In this document: positions 15,942-24,223 of the stretch, piece after piece
Numbering within the stretch: the first letter of the stretch is position 1
Layout: each line of letters opens with the position of its first letter
Assembly: GCF_022234545.1 (NCBI RefSeq)
Contig: NZ_JAIEUI010000001.1
Location: 1-64,000, forward strand
DNA length: 64,000 bases
From: Paenibacillus piscarius
Lineage (GTDB): Bacteria > Bacillota > Bacilli > Paenibacillales > Paenibacillaceae
Direction: 5' to 3'
Translations under genes and position numbers: made by a program
Notes under the pieces: generated by a model
Databases searched by the model: none
What the model was told of the DNA's origin: nothing
Seen by the model: the letters and a program-made list of their open reading frames with translations, nothing else

Positions 15942-16985
15942 TTAGTTCGTGCCTACATAAGCTACCAGCAGCTTGGCTGTGTTCAGCACAGCCTCCTTGT
16001 GGGTACGCTCCATGGAGTGGGAGGCATGAACGCCCGGGCCGATCAGCGCGGCACGGATGTTGTTCCCGCCGCGCAGGGCGGCCGAGGCATCGGAGCCGTA
16101 TTGCGGATAGATGTCCACCGCGAACGGAATCGCCAGCGCATTTGCCAGCTCGATCATCCGGCTGGTCATCGCATAATCATAAGGGCCGGAGGAATCCTTG
16201 GCGCAGATCGAGACATCGGTCTCCTTGCAGCTCAGGTCATCACCCATCGCGCCCATATCGACGGCGATCATCTCCTGGATTCCGCCGGGAATCCAGGCAG
16301 CGCCGTGTCCGACTTCTTCATAGTTGGAGATGAGCAGGGACAGGTTATGCAGCGGCTTCCAGCCTTCACGGCGGATGCTCTCCAGCAGTCCGAACAAGGC
16401 GGCTACGCTGGCTTTGTCATCCAGATGGCGGGATTTGATATATCCGCTTGGCGTGATTACAGGACGGGCATCGAACGAGATGAAGTCGCCGACGGCAATT
16501 CCCAGCTTAAGCACATCGTCTTTGGAGGAGACCCGCTCATCAATGCGGATTTCCATATTCTCTTCGGAGCGTTTGAACTCACGCGCATCGGCATAGACAT
16601 GCACTGAAGGATGGGCGGACAGAATCGTACCGGTATAGGTTAAGCCGCTGCGCGTGTGGATCACGCAGTATTCATTCTCAATACTGTTCATGGTGAACCC
16701 GCCTACTGAAGTCAGGCGCAGGGTGCCATTAGGCTTAATGGAGCGTACCATCGCGCCAAGTGTATCCACATGGGCGCTGATGCCGATGGTCCGGGACGGG
16801 TCCAGGCCGGGCACGGTAAGGATTGCGCCGCCTTTCTCGTTCCAGCTTAAGGGGATATCCAGCGCCGCCGCTTCTTCGGCTACCAGCGCCATTACCTGGG
16901 CGGTGAAGCCGCTGGGACTCGGGGTGTTAAGCAGTTTTTGGAGCAGGGTAAGAATGTATTCTTCATTGGGATGAATCGTAAGCAA
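15942..16985 (-). CDS. M42 family metallopeptidase (glutamyl/deblocking aminopeptidase type)
   Basis: 347-aa co-catalytic metallopeptidase. Metal and catalytic residues are seen in GISAHVDTLG (His, Asp), HLDDKASVAAL (bridging Asp), SNYEEVGHGA (Glu-Glu), VDMGAMGDDL (Asp) and the final His in GVHASHSMERTH. Relatives are YsdC/YhfE and large tetrahedral or dodecameric aminopeptidases in the cytosol. TTG 16985 start with AGGAGGAAC eight bases before. The LapA-like gene ends 28 bp upstream, so the two probably share a transcript. Confidence 0.9.
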   Translation of the reverse strand: MLTIHPNEEYILTLLQKLLNTPSPSGFTAQVMALVAEEAAALDIPLSWNEKGGAILTVPGLDPSRTIGISAHVDTLGAMVRSIKPNGTLRLTSVGGFTMNSIENEYCVIHTRSGLTYTGTILSAHPSVHVYADAREFKRSEENMEIRIDERVSSKDDVLKLGIAVGDFISFDARPVITPSGYIKSRHLDDKASVAALFGLLESIRREGWKPLHNLSLLISNYEEVGHGAAWIPGGIQEMIAVDMGAMGDDLSCKETDVSICAKDSSGPYDYAMTSRMIELANALAIPFAVDIYPQYGSDASAALRGGNNIRAALIGPGVHASHSMERTHKEAVLNTAKLLVAYVGTN

Positions 16986-17013
16986 GGGGAGTTCCTCCTG
17001 TTCGTATTAAGGG

Positions 17014-17340
17014 TTATAGCCGGGATGATTCCTCCGTAGAGAGAGAATCGCTCTGCAGCGCTGATGTATCCATAACATTACCGGCATCATGGAGCTTGGC
17101 AAGTTCTGCCTTCAGGCTCTTGATCTCCTTCTGCAGCTTGTACTGGCGGTAAATCCCGTAAGAGCCGACTACCACGCCGCCAATCAGCGCGCAGCCCAGG
17201 ATCACCAGAATCAGCGGGATGCTGACCACATCGAAGCCGAAATTGACCGGAACCGGATCAACGTTCATTACTGCGAATATTGCAGTTAACAGGGCAAAGA
17301 TTAAACCTAATATTAGCGACCACTGAAACTTCATAACCAT
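17014..17340 (-). CDS. LapA family (DUF1049) small membrane protein
   Basis: 108-aa protein with two transmembrane helices (about residues 5-22 and 38-60), then a charged coiled-coil-like cytoplasmic tail (YRQYKLQKEIKSLKAELAKL). This is the LapA/YrvD-type arrangement, in Bacteria linked with envelope or LPS assembly in Gram-negatives but of unknown function here. Strong AGGAGG site before the ATG. Confidence 0.85.
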   Translation of the reverse strand: MVMKFQWSLILGLIFALLTAIFAVMNVDPVPVNFGFDVVSIPLILVILGCALIGGVVVGSYGIYRQYKLQKEIKSLKAELAKLHDAGNVMDTSALQSDSLSTEESSRL

Positions 17341-17367
17341 TCCTCCTCGGTTCGGTGTGACAAATTA

Positions 17368-17396
17368 AATCCCCTGCCCGGATAGGGCAAGGGATT
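17368..17396 (-). terminator. Terminator-like hairpin after pepF
   Basis: On the minus strand AATCCCTTGCCC pairs with GGGCAGGGGATT and is followed by TAATTTG, between the pepF stop and the LapA gene. Confidence 0.6.
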
Positions 17397-17419
17397 ACTG
17401 TTATCCTAAGCGCTCCGGC

Positions 17420-19210
17420 TTACTTGGTCAACTGCTCCATCTGCTCAATCACATTCTCGAAGACGCTCATCGCTTCACGGATCGGTTCAGGCGAAGACAT
17501 ATCAACACCGGCTTTGGCCAGGATATTGATTGAATAATCACTGCCGCCGCTCTTCAGGAAGCCCAGGTAACGGTCCACCGCCGGCTTGCCCTCCTCCAGA
17601 ATCTGTTTGGAGAAGCTAGTCGCCGCCGAGAAGCCCGTAGCATATTTGTAGACATAGAAGCTGTTATAGAAGTGCGGAATCCGCGCCCATTCCATCTCAA
17701 TGTCCTGATCAACCACCATATCCTTGCCGTAATACTTGACGTTCAGGTCGTAATAGATGGCAGAGAGATCCTGAGGTGTCAGCGCCTCGCCGTCTTCGGC
17801 ACGCTGGTGGATAATCTTCTCGAATTCGGCGAACATCGTCTGCCGGAACACGGTAGTGCGGAACTGGTCAGCGTAATAGGTGAGCAGGTACATTTTCTCC
17901 TTAGGGTCCGTAGACTTCTTCAGGAGATAATCCATCAGCAGCGCCTCGTTGGTCGTGGAAGCAACCTCTGCCAGGAAAATAGTATATTGCGCATCCCGGT
18001 ACTTCAGCGCCGTGTCCGAATAATAGGAATGCAGGGCATGACCCATCTCGTGGGCCAGTGTGAACATGCTGTTCAGATTGTCGTTATGATTCAGCAGCAC
18101 GTAAGGGTGAGTACCGTAGGCTCCCCAGCTGTAAGCACCGGTGCGTTTGTTCTCGTTCTCATACACATCGATCCAGCCGTTGTCGTATCCTTGCTGTAGA
18201 ACACTCAGGTAATCTTCGCCCAGCGGTTTAAGGCCTTCCTTGGTAATCTTCTTGGCTTCGTCAAAAGTGATGTCCAGCTTATACTCATCTACAAGCGGAG
18301 CGAACAGGTCATACATATGTAGCTCATCCACACCCATCAGCTTCTGGCGCAGCTTCATATAACGGTGCATCAGCGGCAGGCTCTCATGGATGGTATCGAT
18401 CAGGTTCGTGTAGACTTCCTTCGGAATATTGTCGCCGTACAGGGACATCTCCAGCACGGACGGGTACTTGCGGACACGGGAATAGAATACGTTCTTGTTC
18501 ACATTCGCACTCAGTGTGGCAGCGATAGTGTTCTTCTGCTTGGCGTAAGTGTCATAGACTGCCTTGAAGGCGTTCTTGCGCACCTCGCGGTCAGGACTTT
18601 CGAGGAATTGAATATAACTTCCGTGAGTCAGCTCGACTTCCTTGCCTTCTTCATTCTTGATCTTCGGGAACTTCAGGTCCGCATTGTTCAGCATGCTGAA
18701 TACCGTCTGCGGGGCCTGGGCCAGCGTACCTACCTGTGCGAGCAGCGCTTCCTCGGCCTTAGACAGGACATGGGCCTTCTCGCGCTTCATCTCGGTCAGT
18801 GTGAAGGTATAATCGGACAGGGAAGGGTCGGCGATGAACTGGTCCAGCGTGGCGTCAGGCAGAGCCAGAATCTCAGGTGTTACAAAAGAAAGGGCTTCTC
18901 CGGCTTCCACGCCCAGCTTCTTGGCCTTCTGGGAGAGCGCCTGATACTTCGGAGCGGCGGTATCCTCATCTTGGCGCATATGCGCATATACATAGAGACG
19001 TTCAGTCAGAAGCGACAGCTTGTCGTCCAGCTCGAAGCACTTCTTGAGGGCATCGGCCGAATCCAGCGTACCCTGGAAGGCGGCAGCGCTGGCGATCAGC
19101 TCCTTCACTTCCTTATATTCAGCATCCCACTGCTCCTCTGTGGCAAACATATCTTCAAGCTTCCAGCGGTTCTCGGCGGGCACTTCACTTCTCTTCGGTA
19201 ATTGTTCCAT
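17420..19210 (-). CDS. pepF: Oligoendopeptidase F (M3B)
   Basis: 596-aa zinc endopeptidase that trims short peptides. The active site HEMGH lies in FTLAHEMGHALHSYYS with the downstream Glu in FLAEVASTTNEA; ASTTNEALLMDYLL and YKYATGFSAATS are PepF hallmarks. ATG 19210 gives the usual family length and has GAGGAGG upstream. The frame stays open to another ATG at 19336, itself preceded by AGGAGG at ideal spacing; that longer form adds 42 residues (MSVIAKSLPLLLTLSLLQG...PPAAPQA) that resemble a signal peptide. Which start is used cannot be settled from sequence. Confidence 0.93.
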   Translation of the reverse strand: MEQLPKRSEVPAENRWKLEDMFATEEQWDAEYKEVKELIASAAAFQGTLDSADALKKCFELDDKLSLLTERLYVYAHMRQDEDTAAPKYQALSQKAKKLGVEAGEALSFVTPEILALPDATLDQFIADPSLSDYTFTLTEMKREKAHVLSKAEEALLAQVGTLAQAPQTVFSMLNNADLKFPKIKNEEGKEVELTHGSYIQFLESPDREVRKNAFKAVYDTYAKQKNTIAATLSANVNKNVFYSRVRKYPSVLEMSLYGDNIPKEVYTNLIDTIHESLPLMHRYMKLRQKLMGVDELHMYDLFAPLVDEYKLDITFDEAKKITKEGLKPLGEDYLSVLQQGYDNGWIDVYENENKRTGAYSWGAYGTHPYVLLNHNDNLNSMFTLAHEMGHALHSYYSDTALKYRDAQYTIFLAEVASTTNEALLMDYLLKKSTDPKEKMYLLTYYADQFRTTVFRQTMFAEFEKIIHQRAEDGEALTPQDLSAIYYDLNVKYYGKDMVVDQDIEMEWARIPHFYNSFYVYKYATGFSAATSFSKQILEEGKPAVDRYLGFLKSGGSDYSINILAKAGVDMSSPEPIREAMSVFENVIEQMEQLTK

Positions 19211-19422
19211 GGATATCCTCCTCGGTTGTTGGGATGCGGCAGGCCGGATCACGGCCTGCGGAGCTGCCGGCGGCAGAGTCCCCTGCAGCAGGCTTAACGT
19301 TAGCAGGAGCGGGAGAGATTTGGCGATAACGGACATAACGGCAGCCTCCTGTATTCATAGGTCCGCTTAGTATGTCCAGCCCATTCCTCTTTATGAAATT
19401 GTTGTGCCTATTACCTGCTAGG

Positions 19423-19593
19423 TCAAGCAAGCAGACTGTAAATAATGAAGACAAAAGCCAGCGCAATCATAATCACTGCGGTCAACGCCAGCGCGCGTTT
19501 GAATCGCGGGTGAATTCTGTCCTTGCTCATAATCAGTACAGCGCCCAGACAGAGAACAGCGATTATATAGATAACAAGACTCTCATTATTCAT
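19423..19593 (-). CDS. Small two-helix membrane protein (56 aa)
   Basis: MNNESLVIYIIAVLCLG... gives one transmembrane helix (~6-22), a basic loop (KDRIHPRFKRA) and a second helix (~36-55). Start at 19593 with an AGGTGTAGG site inside the end of the preceding gene. It follows the 79-aa gene by 6 bp in the same direction, so the two are probably co-expressed. Family not recognised. Confidence 0.7.
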   Translation of the reverse strand: MNNESLVIYIIAVLCLGAVLIMSKDRIHPRFKRALALTAVIMIALAFVFIIYSLLA

Positions 19594-19599
19594 ATCTGC

Positions 19600-19839
19600 C
19601 TACACCTGTTTGAAGGCGGCGATAATATTATGGTATTCTTCCTCGTTGTCCTTGTAGGACTCTTTATTGAAACGGTTGTTCACCCACTGCATCATGGCCG
19701 GACGGCTCATGAAGGTATGTGTCTCCTCGCCCCACTGATCGGATATTTCACGGAGGATAATGTACCGTCCCTGAACCTCGACCGTCATCATGTTCCACTT
19801 GTCTGTTTTGTATATTTCATGTTTTTTGATCATTTTCAT
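19600..19839 (-). CDS. Conserved small protein of unknown function (79 aa)
   Basis: Soluble, charged protein (MKMIKKHEIYKTDKW ... GRYIILREISDQWGEE ... WVNNRFNKESYKDNEEEY). Start chosen at ATG 19839 because GGGTGGT lies just upstream; an ATG two codons later is also possible. No family recognised; strand-rich centre and helical C-terminus. It is transcribed away from the cold-shock gene and precedes the 56-aa membrane protein. Confidence 0.65.
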   Translation of the reverse strand: MKMIKKHEIYKTDKWNMMTVEVQGRYIILREISDQWGEETHTFMSRPAMMQWVNNRFNKESYKDNEEEYHNIIAAFKQV

Positions 19840-19931
19840 TACCACCCTGGCGATTTTTGGCTTTTGGCTCAATGATAACGCACCGGAGAAGGGAAAAGCA
19901 AATGAAATCACGAATTCAGGGAAATGATGGA

Positions 19932-19960
19932 TTGCTTTACAGGTATAGATAGAGTATAAT
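19932..19960 (+). promoter_or_regulatory. Promoter of the cold-shock gene
   Basis: TTGCTT (19932-19937), 17-bp spacer, TATAAT (19955-19960); transcription would start near 19967, just before the palindrome at 19970. Confidence 0.65.
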
Positions 19961-19969
19961 GTAGATATT

Positions 19970-19983
19970 CGCCATATATGGCG
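19970..19983 (+). promoter_or_regulatory. Palindrome in the cold-shock gene 5' leader
   Basis: CGCCATATATGGCG is a perfect 14-bp palindrome between the promoter and the AGGAGG site at 19992-19997. It could be an RNA stem at the very 5' end of the message or an operator. Confidence 0.5.
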
Positions 19984-20005
19984 GTATTTTTAGGAGGTTG
20001 TTCAT

Positions 20006-20203
20006 TTGAAAGGTACAGTAAAATGGTTTAACGCAGAAAAAGGTTATGGTTTCCTTCAAGTAGAAGGCGGCGAAGATGTATTCGTTCACTTCTCAGCTAT
20101 TCAGGGCGACGGCTTCAAGACATTGGATGAAGGCCAAGCGGTAGAATTCGATGTAACTGAAGGCAATCGCGGTCCACAAGCAGCGAACGTAGTTAAATTA
20201 TAA
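20006..20203 (+). CDS. Cold-shock domain protein (CspA/CspD type)
   Basis: 65-aa single-stranded nucleic-acid-binding protein, an RNA chaperone. RNP1 is KGYGFLQV and RNP2 is [23 protein letters not shown] is the standard N-terminus. It starts with TTG 20006, eight bases after AGGAGG, which is the only start giving the normal N-terminus. Confidence 0.97.
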   Translation: MKGTVKWFNAEKGYGFLQVEGGEDVFVHFSAIQGDGFKTLDEGQAVEFDVTEGNRGPQAANVVKL

Positions 20204-20293
20204 GATTCGGCGCAGGCAGAGCTTCTGTCAGCCGCAATATATATATTTGATGCAGCACGCACTGGCATGAGTAGCATCAGGCAACTTAAGCAG

Positions 20294-20322
20294 CACAGTT
20301 CCTTCGGGGGCTGTGTTTTTTT
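20294..20322 (+). terminator. Terminator of the cold-shock gene
   Basis: CACAGTTCC/GGGGGCTGTG stem with a UUC-type loop followed by TTTTTTT. Confidence 0.8.
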
Positions 20323-20466
20323 ATGGCTGGCGGCGGTGCAGGTGCTGGGGCGGATGTATACAGAAAACGGATGTGGTTGCGGGGAGTTAAACCCGTTGAA
20401 GTGATGTATAGCCAGTTGCTGCTTGCCCGGCCGGGTGAAGACCCGGCCTGGAGCAAACATGAGTAA

Positions 20467-21735
20467 CTATAATGAAGTGCTGGATTTCTTCCGCAGCGGC
20501 CGGGCGTTTCCGCCTCCGCTATCCAGCAGATGCCGGAGCAGGAAGCCGGCGAATGCGAGGATGGAGAAGCCGGTGGCGACCACATAGAAGACAGCCCGTC
20601 CGGCATCCTGGTAGACCAGGCCGCCGAAGGTACCGCTGAGCAGGCCTGCCCCGCTGGACCAGACCACTGTAAAGATTGCCATGCCTGTGGCCCGGAGATG
20701 ATCAGGGATCATCCGTGTGATGTAGCGCACCGCAGTAACATAATAGATGCCGAAGGAGATGCTGTGCATGGCCTGGATGGCCACTACCATTCCCGGCTCC
20801 TGGACAAGCGCCATGAACAGGAAGCGCAGCGTGAACATCAGGCTGGCAAAGGCGAGCAGCGGCAGCTCCTTGAACCTGTCGCCGTATTTGCTGAGCAGGA
20901 AGAAGACCGGGATCTCACTGAGCGCGGAGGCCAGCAGTGCCCAGCCTACAATCTCATCCCCCGCGTTCATCCCTTTGAGGCTGATGGTCAGGAAGGCTTC
21001 GTTCATCCGGTAGCCGATAGCCAGCAGGAAGACGGAGCCGAAGAACCACAGCACCTCCTTTTGCAGCAGAATCTGTCGTAATCCCGCTCCCTTCAGCGGC
21101 GGCTGGTCTGCGTCTGAAGCTTCAGCGTGATCCTGGTTACCGGCCTCAGAGGGTTCGCTGCGTTTTACATCCTTGAGTCCCGCTGTAATAAGCAGTGCGG
21201 TGATGACGATTACGATACATATCGCAATGCTATACTCCGGCCCCATCGCTCTGAGCACATAACCGATAGTCAGTGCAAAGAACGAATATCCCAAAGAGCC
21301 GAATACACGGATCGCAATGAAGTTCCGGCCGTGCCGCTGGGCGATCCGGATCGCCATCGTATCTGCAAGCGGAAATACAGGGTAATAGAAGAAATAGAAA
21401 ACGGACAAAATAAGCAGCACGCCGGAAAAACTGGTGGCCTGGTACAGAATAATGGCGGTCACGAGCTGACCCCCGAGCAGCAGAGCAATAATCTTGCGTA
21501 CCGTACCGAGCCGGTCGCTCATCATGCTCCAGAAGAGATTGGAGAGAATGGATATCAGCGGGCCTACGGAATAGAGCAGACCCATCTGCGGACTGCTGAA
21601 CCCCAAATGCGCATAGAATAACGGGAAATAAGATACAACCAGCACACTTGTGCCGTACAGCGTAAACATAAAGGACCGCAGCCAGTTCTGGTCACTGTAC
21701 TGGCCGCTGTTCTGTCCGGTGTTCATGAATTGCAC
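20467..21735 (-). CDS. MFS transporter (YwbF / nucleoside-symporter-like)
   Basis: 422-aa protein with 12 predicted helices. The N-terminal SFMFTLYGTSVLVVSYFPLF and GVLLILSVFYFFYYPVFPLADT blocks and the RFMIRV-like AIRVFGSLGYSFFAL segment match the 3-phenylpropionate/LacY-like MFS_1 group that includes Bacillus YwbF. A short Ser/Glu/Asp-rich cytoplasmic loop separates the halves (~190-210). Substrate not deducible. Monocistronic on the minus strand. Confidence 0.82.
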   Translation of the reverse strand: MQFMNTGQNSGQYSDQNWLRSFMFTLYGTSVLVVSYFPLFYAHLGFSSPQMGLLYSVGPLISILSNLFWSMMSDRLGTVRKIIALLLGGQLVTAIILYQATSFSGVLLILSVFYFFYYPVFPLADTMAIRIAQRHGRNFIAIRVFGSLGYSFFALTIGYVLRAMGPEYSIAICIVIVITALLITAGLKDVKRSEPSEAGNQDHAEASDADQPPLKGAGLRQILLQKEVLWFFGSVFLLAIGYRMNEAFLTISLKGMNAGDEIVGWALLASALSEIPVFFLLSKYGDRFKELPLLAFASLMFTLRFLFMALVQEPGMVVAIQAMHSISFGIYYVTAVRYITRMIPDHLRATGMAIFTVVWSSGAGLLSGTFGGLVYQDAGRAVFYVVATGFSILAFAGFLLRHLLDSGGGNARPLRKKSSTSL

Positions 21736-21877
21736 TCCTTCGGATACAGCAATAATTGAATTTTAACCTTTATCAGGCCGAATGGGTAATAGTATAGCAC
21801 AAAGGAAGAGGGCCGTGGGCCTGGTTAAATATCAATTTTCTGAATCTTTCAAGCTTTTGCGAAAGTGATTTTGTTGT

Positions 21878-21906
21878 TTGTACAAATACGCTCTGCATAT
21901 TATAAT
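21878..21906 (+). promoter_or_regulatory. Promoter of the terpene synthase gene
   Basis: TTGTAC (21878-21883), 17-bp spacer, TATAAT (21901-21906), 30 bp before the GTG start. Confidence 0.65.
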
Positions 21907-21935
21907 AATGATGATTTGGATAAGGAGACAACAAT

Positions 21936-23033
21936 GTGGAGGCACTGTCATTGAATGAACTTGAGCAAGGCCGTTACCTTAGTCCGCGCGGTCCGATTGG
22001 GCTGATGAGCCGGGTCTACAAGTACGTGCTGCCGGAAGTGCGAACATGTCTTGATTTCTGGCGCAGGGATGCAGCCGGGATACCTGATCCCGAGCTCCGC
22101 AAGCAAGCGCTTGCCAGCATTGAAACGAAGCAGTTTCATTGTGAGGGCGGCGGGATATATGCTGCCGGCAATTTGTCGATGAGACATATACTGATTCCGC
22201 TAATTGTTGCTTATCAGACGATCAGTGATTATTTGGACAACCTGTGTGACCGCAGTACTTCGCTTGACCCTGCCGATTTCCGGCTGTTGCATCAATCGAT
22301 GCTTGATGCAATTACCCCCGGGGCAGAGCTTGTGAACTATTATGCCCTGCGCACCGAGCAGAATGACGGCGGATATCTGCACAGGCTGGTGCTTACCTGC
22401 CAGGAGATGACCGCCAAGCTTCCGGGATACGCTGCGGCCGCTGAAGAGATTCGCCATCTGGCCGTATTGTACACTGATCTTCAGGTCTACAAGCATATCC
22501 ACCCGGACCTCAGGGAAGCTGCCCTGAAGGAATGGTGGGAGAAGGAGGGCCATCTGGCACCTCACCTTGAGTGGAATGAGTTTGCTGCCGCAACCGGTTC
22601 AACCCTTGGTGTATTCATGCTTTTTCTTGCTTCCTGTGATCCTAAGCTGAGCACCTCTGCAGCGGCTTCGATTCGTGCTGCTTACTTCCCGCATGTGTGC
22701 GGACTGCACATTATGCTGGATTATCTGATTGACCAGGACGAAGACCGGGCCGGAGGAGATCTCAACTTCTGCAATTATTATGAAGATACGGATTCGATGC
22801 TGAACCGGATCGCTTCCATCGTGGAGTGGGCCCGCAGGGATGTGCAGAATCTTCCTGAGACCTCAATGCATCGTATGGTCATCGAAGGGCTTCTGGCACT
22901 TTATTTATCCGATCCGAAGGTCAGGGAACAGCGGGAGGTCCGCCTGGTATCCCGACGGCTGATGAGAAGAAGTCCGCTGACCCGGCTGTTCTTCTTCGTC
23001 AACAGCCGGTGGATTCGCAAACACATGTATTAA
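21936..23033 (+). CDS. ytpB: Tetraprenyl-beta-curcumene synthase (YtpB, DUF2600)
   Basis: 365-aa class-IB-type terpene synthase that cyclises tetraprenyl (C35) diphosphate to tetraprenyl-beta-curcumene, the precursor of sesquarterpenes in Bacillus spores. Acidic motif DYLDNLCDR (residues 98-106) would bind Mg/diphosphate, and a second acidic region LDYLIDQDEDRAGGDLNF lies near residue 260; both are family marks. GTG 21936 start with AAGGAGAC upstream. The squalene-hopene-type partner cyclase (SqhC) and the prenyltransferase are not in the window. pfkA follows 74 bp later. Confidence 0.9.
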   Translation: MEALSLNELEQGRYLSPRGPIGLMSRVYKYVLPEVRTCLDFWRRDAAGIPDPELRKQALASIETKQFHCEGGGIYAAGNLSMRHILIPLIVAYQTISDYLDNLCDRSTSLDPADFRLLHQSMLDAITPGAELVNYYALRTEQNDGGYLHRLVLTCQEMTAKLPGYAAAAEEIRHLAVLYTDLQVYKHIHPDLREAALKEWWEKEGHLAPHLEWNEFAAATGSTLGVFMLFLASCDPKLSTSAAASIRAAYFPHVCGLHIMLDYLIDQDEDRAGGDLNFCNYYEDTDSMLNRIASIVEWARRDVQNLPETSMHRMVIEGLLALYLSDPKVREQREVRLVSRRLMRRSPLTRLFFFVNSRWIRKHMY

Positions 23034-23107
23034 TTGGACTCAGATGCAGCCGGAGCTTGCTTCCTTCAGGCAGAGATCCGGCGCAATTTTAAGGAGGAAC
23101 TTACAGA

Positions 23108-24079
23108 ATGTCAAACGTCAAAAAAATTGCAGTACTCACCAGCGGAGGCGACTCCCAGGGCATGAACGCCGCAGTGCGTGCAGTAGTCCGCAGCGCAATC
23201 TACTTCGGGATTGAGGTATTCGGCATCCAGCGCGGGTATCAGGGGCTGCTGAACCGTGACATTTTCCCGATGGATCTGCGCAGTGTAGGTGATATCATCC
23301 AGCGCGGCGGTACGATTCTGCAATCGGCACGCTGTCTGGAGTTCGTGAAGCCTGAAGGCCAGCAGAAGGGGGCTGACATCCTCAATGAGCTGGGCATCGA
23401 CGGCCTGGTGGTTATCGGCGGTGACGGTTCTTATCAAGGGGCCAACAAGCTCAGTAAGCTGGGAATCAAGACTATGGCTCTGCCGGGTACGATTGATAAT
23501 GATATTTCGTTCACGGATTATACAATCGGCTTCGATACCGCTGTAGGGGTTGTAGTTGATGCCATCAACAAACTGCGGGACACCATGTCTTCCCATGAGC
23601 GTTCCTCTATCGTTGAGGTTATGGGACGCCATTGTGGTGATATCGCGCTTCATGCCGGCCTGGCTTCCGGAGCGGAGACCATCCTGGTACCTGAGATGCC
23701 ATATGACCTGAATGAAGTGGCTGACCGGATGAAGGATAATTTCGCCCGCGGCAAGCGTCACAGTATCGTCATTGTGGCTGAAGGTGTAGGCAAGGGAGAG
23801 GACGTTGCCCAGGCCCTTAAGGACCGCCATGCTTCTCTGGATGCCCGTGTCACTGTGCTAGGTCATATTCAGCGCGGCGGTACGCCAACACCGGGTGACC
23901 GCAACCTGGCCAGCCGTCTGGGCGATTTCGCAGTGCGCAAGCTGATCGAAGGCGAATCGGATAAGGCCTGCGGAATCATCAAAGGTGAGCTCGTGCTTAC
24001 GGATATTGATAAAGTCGTCAATACCAAGAAAGATTTCGACCTGGAGCTGTACGAACTGGCGTCCCGGTTGTCCCAGTAA
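23108..24079 (+). CDS. pfkA: ATP-dependent 6-phosphofructokinase
   Basis: 323-aa glycolytic enzyme, fructose 6-phosphate to fructose 1,6-bisphosphate. TSGGDSQGMNAAVRAV is the ATP-binding N-terminus, GGDGSYQGA a second nucleotide loop, LPGTIDNDI holds the catalytic Asp, and VMGRHCGDIALHAGLA and LGHIQRGGTP are substrate-binding blocks. In Bacillus pfkA is next to pyk and acc genes; here it stands alone after ytpB, with its own terminator. Confidence 0.97.
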   Translation: MSNVKKIAVLTSGGDSQGMNAAVRAVVRSAIYFGIEVFGIQRGYQGLLNRDIFPMDLRSVGDIIQRGGTILQSARCLEFVKPEGQQKGADILNELGIDGLVVIGGDGSYQGANKLSKLGIKTMALPGTIDNDISFTDYTIGFDTAVGVVVDAINKLRDTMSSHERSSIVEVMGRHCGDIALHAGLASGAETILVPEMPYDLNEVADRMKDNFARGKRHSIVIVAEGVGKGEDVAQALKDRHASLDARVTVLGHIQRGGTPTPGDRNLASRLGDFAVRKLIEGESDKACGIIKGELVLTDIDKVVNTKKDFDLELYELASRLSQ

Positions 24080-24114
24080 GATTAACGGTATCATAGCGCT
24101 TCGGCATCATTACG

Positions 24115-24152
24115 GCGGACCTTCTCTTTGAACAGAGAGGTCCGCTTTTTTT
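24115..24152 (+). terminator. Terminator of pfkA
   Basis: GCGGACCTTCTCT pairs with AGAGAGGTCCGC and is followed by TTTTTTTG. The T-run ends 3 bp before the next gene's -35 box. Confidence 0.92.
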
Positions 24153-24155
24153 GTC

Positions 24156-24203
24156 TTGACATATACCCCCACCCGTATATAATAATACCCGTAGGGGTAT
24201 ACA
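24156..24203 (+). promoter_or_regulatory. Promoter with two CstR/CsoR-type operators
   Basis: TTGACA (24156-24161), 16-bp spacer and TATAAT (24178-24183). The spacer holds TATACCCCCACCCGTATA (24162-24179) and the region after the -10 holds ATACCCGTAGGGGTAT (24185-24200, inside a longer GTATAC-ending dyad). Both follow the ATACCC-N-GGGTAT layout of CsoR-family operators. Repressor bound here would block polymerase. The repressor gene is the second gene of the same unit, so the circuit is autoregulated. Confidence 0.85.
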
Positions 24204-24223
24204 AGACGAGGAGGATAATACAG

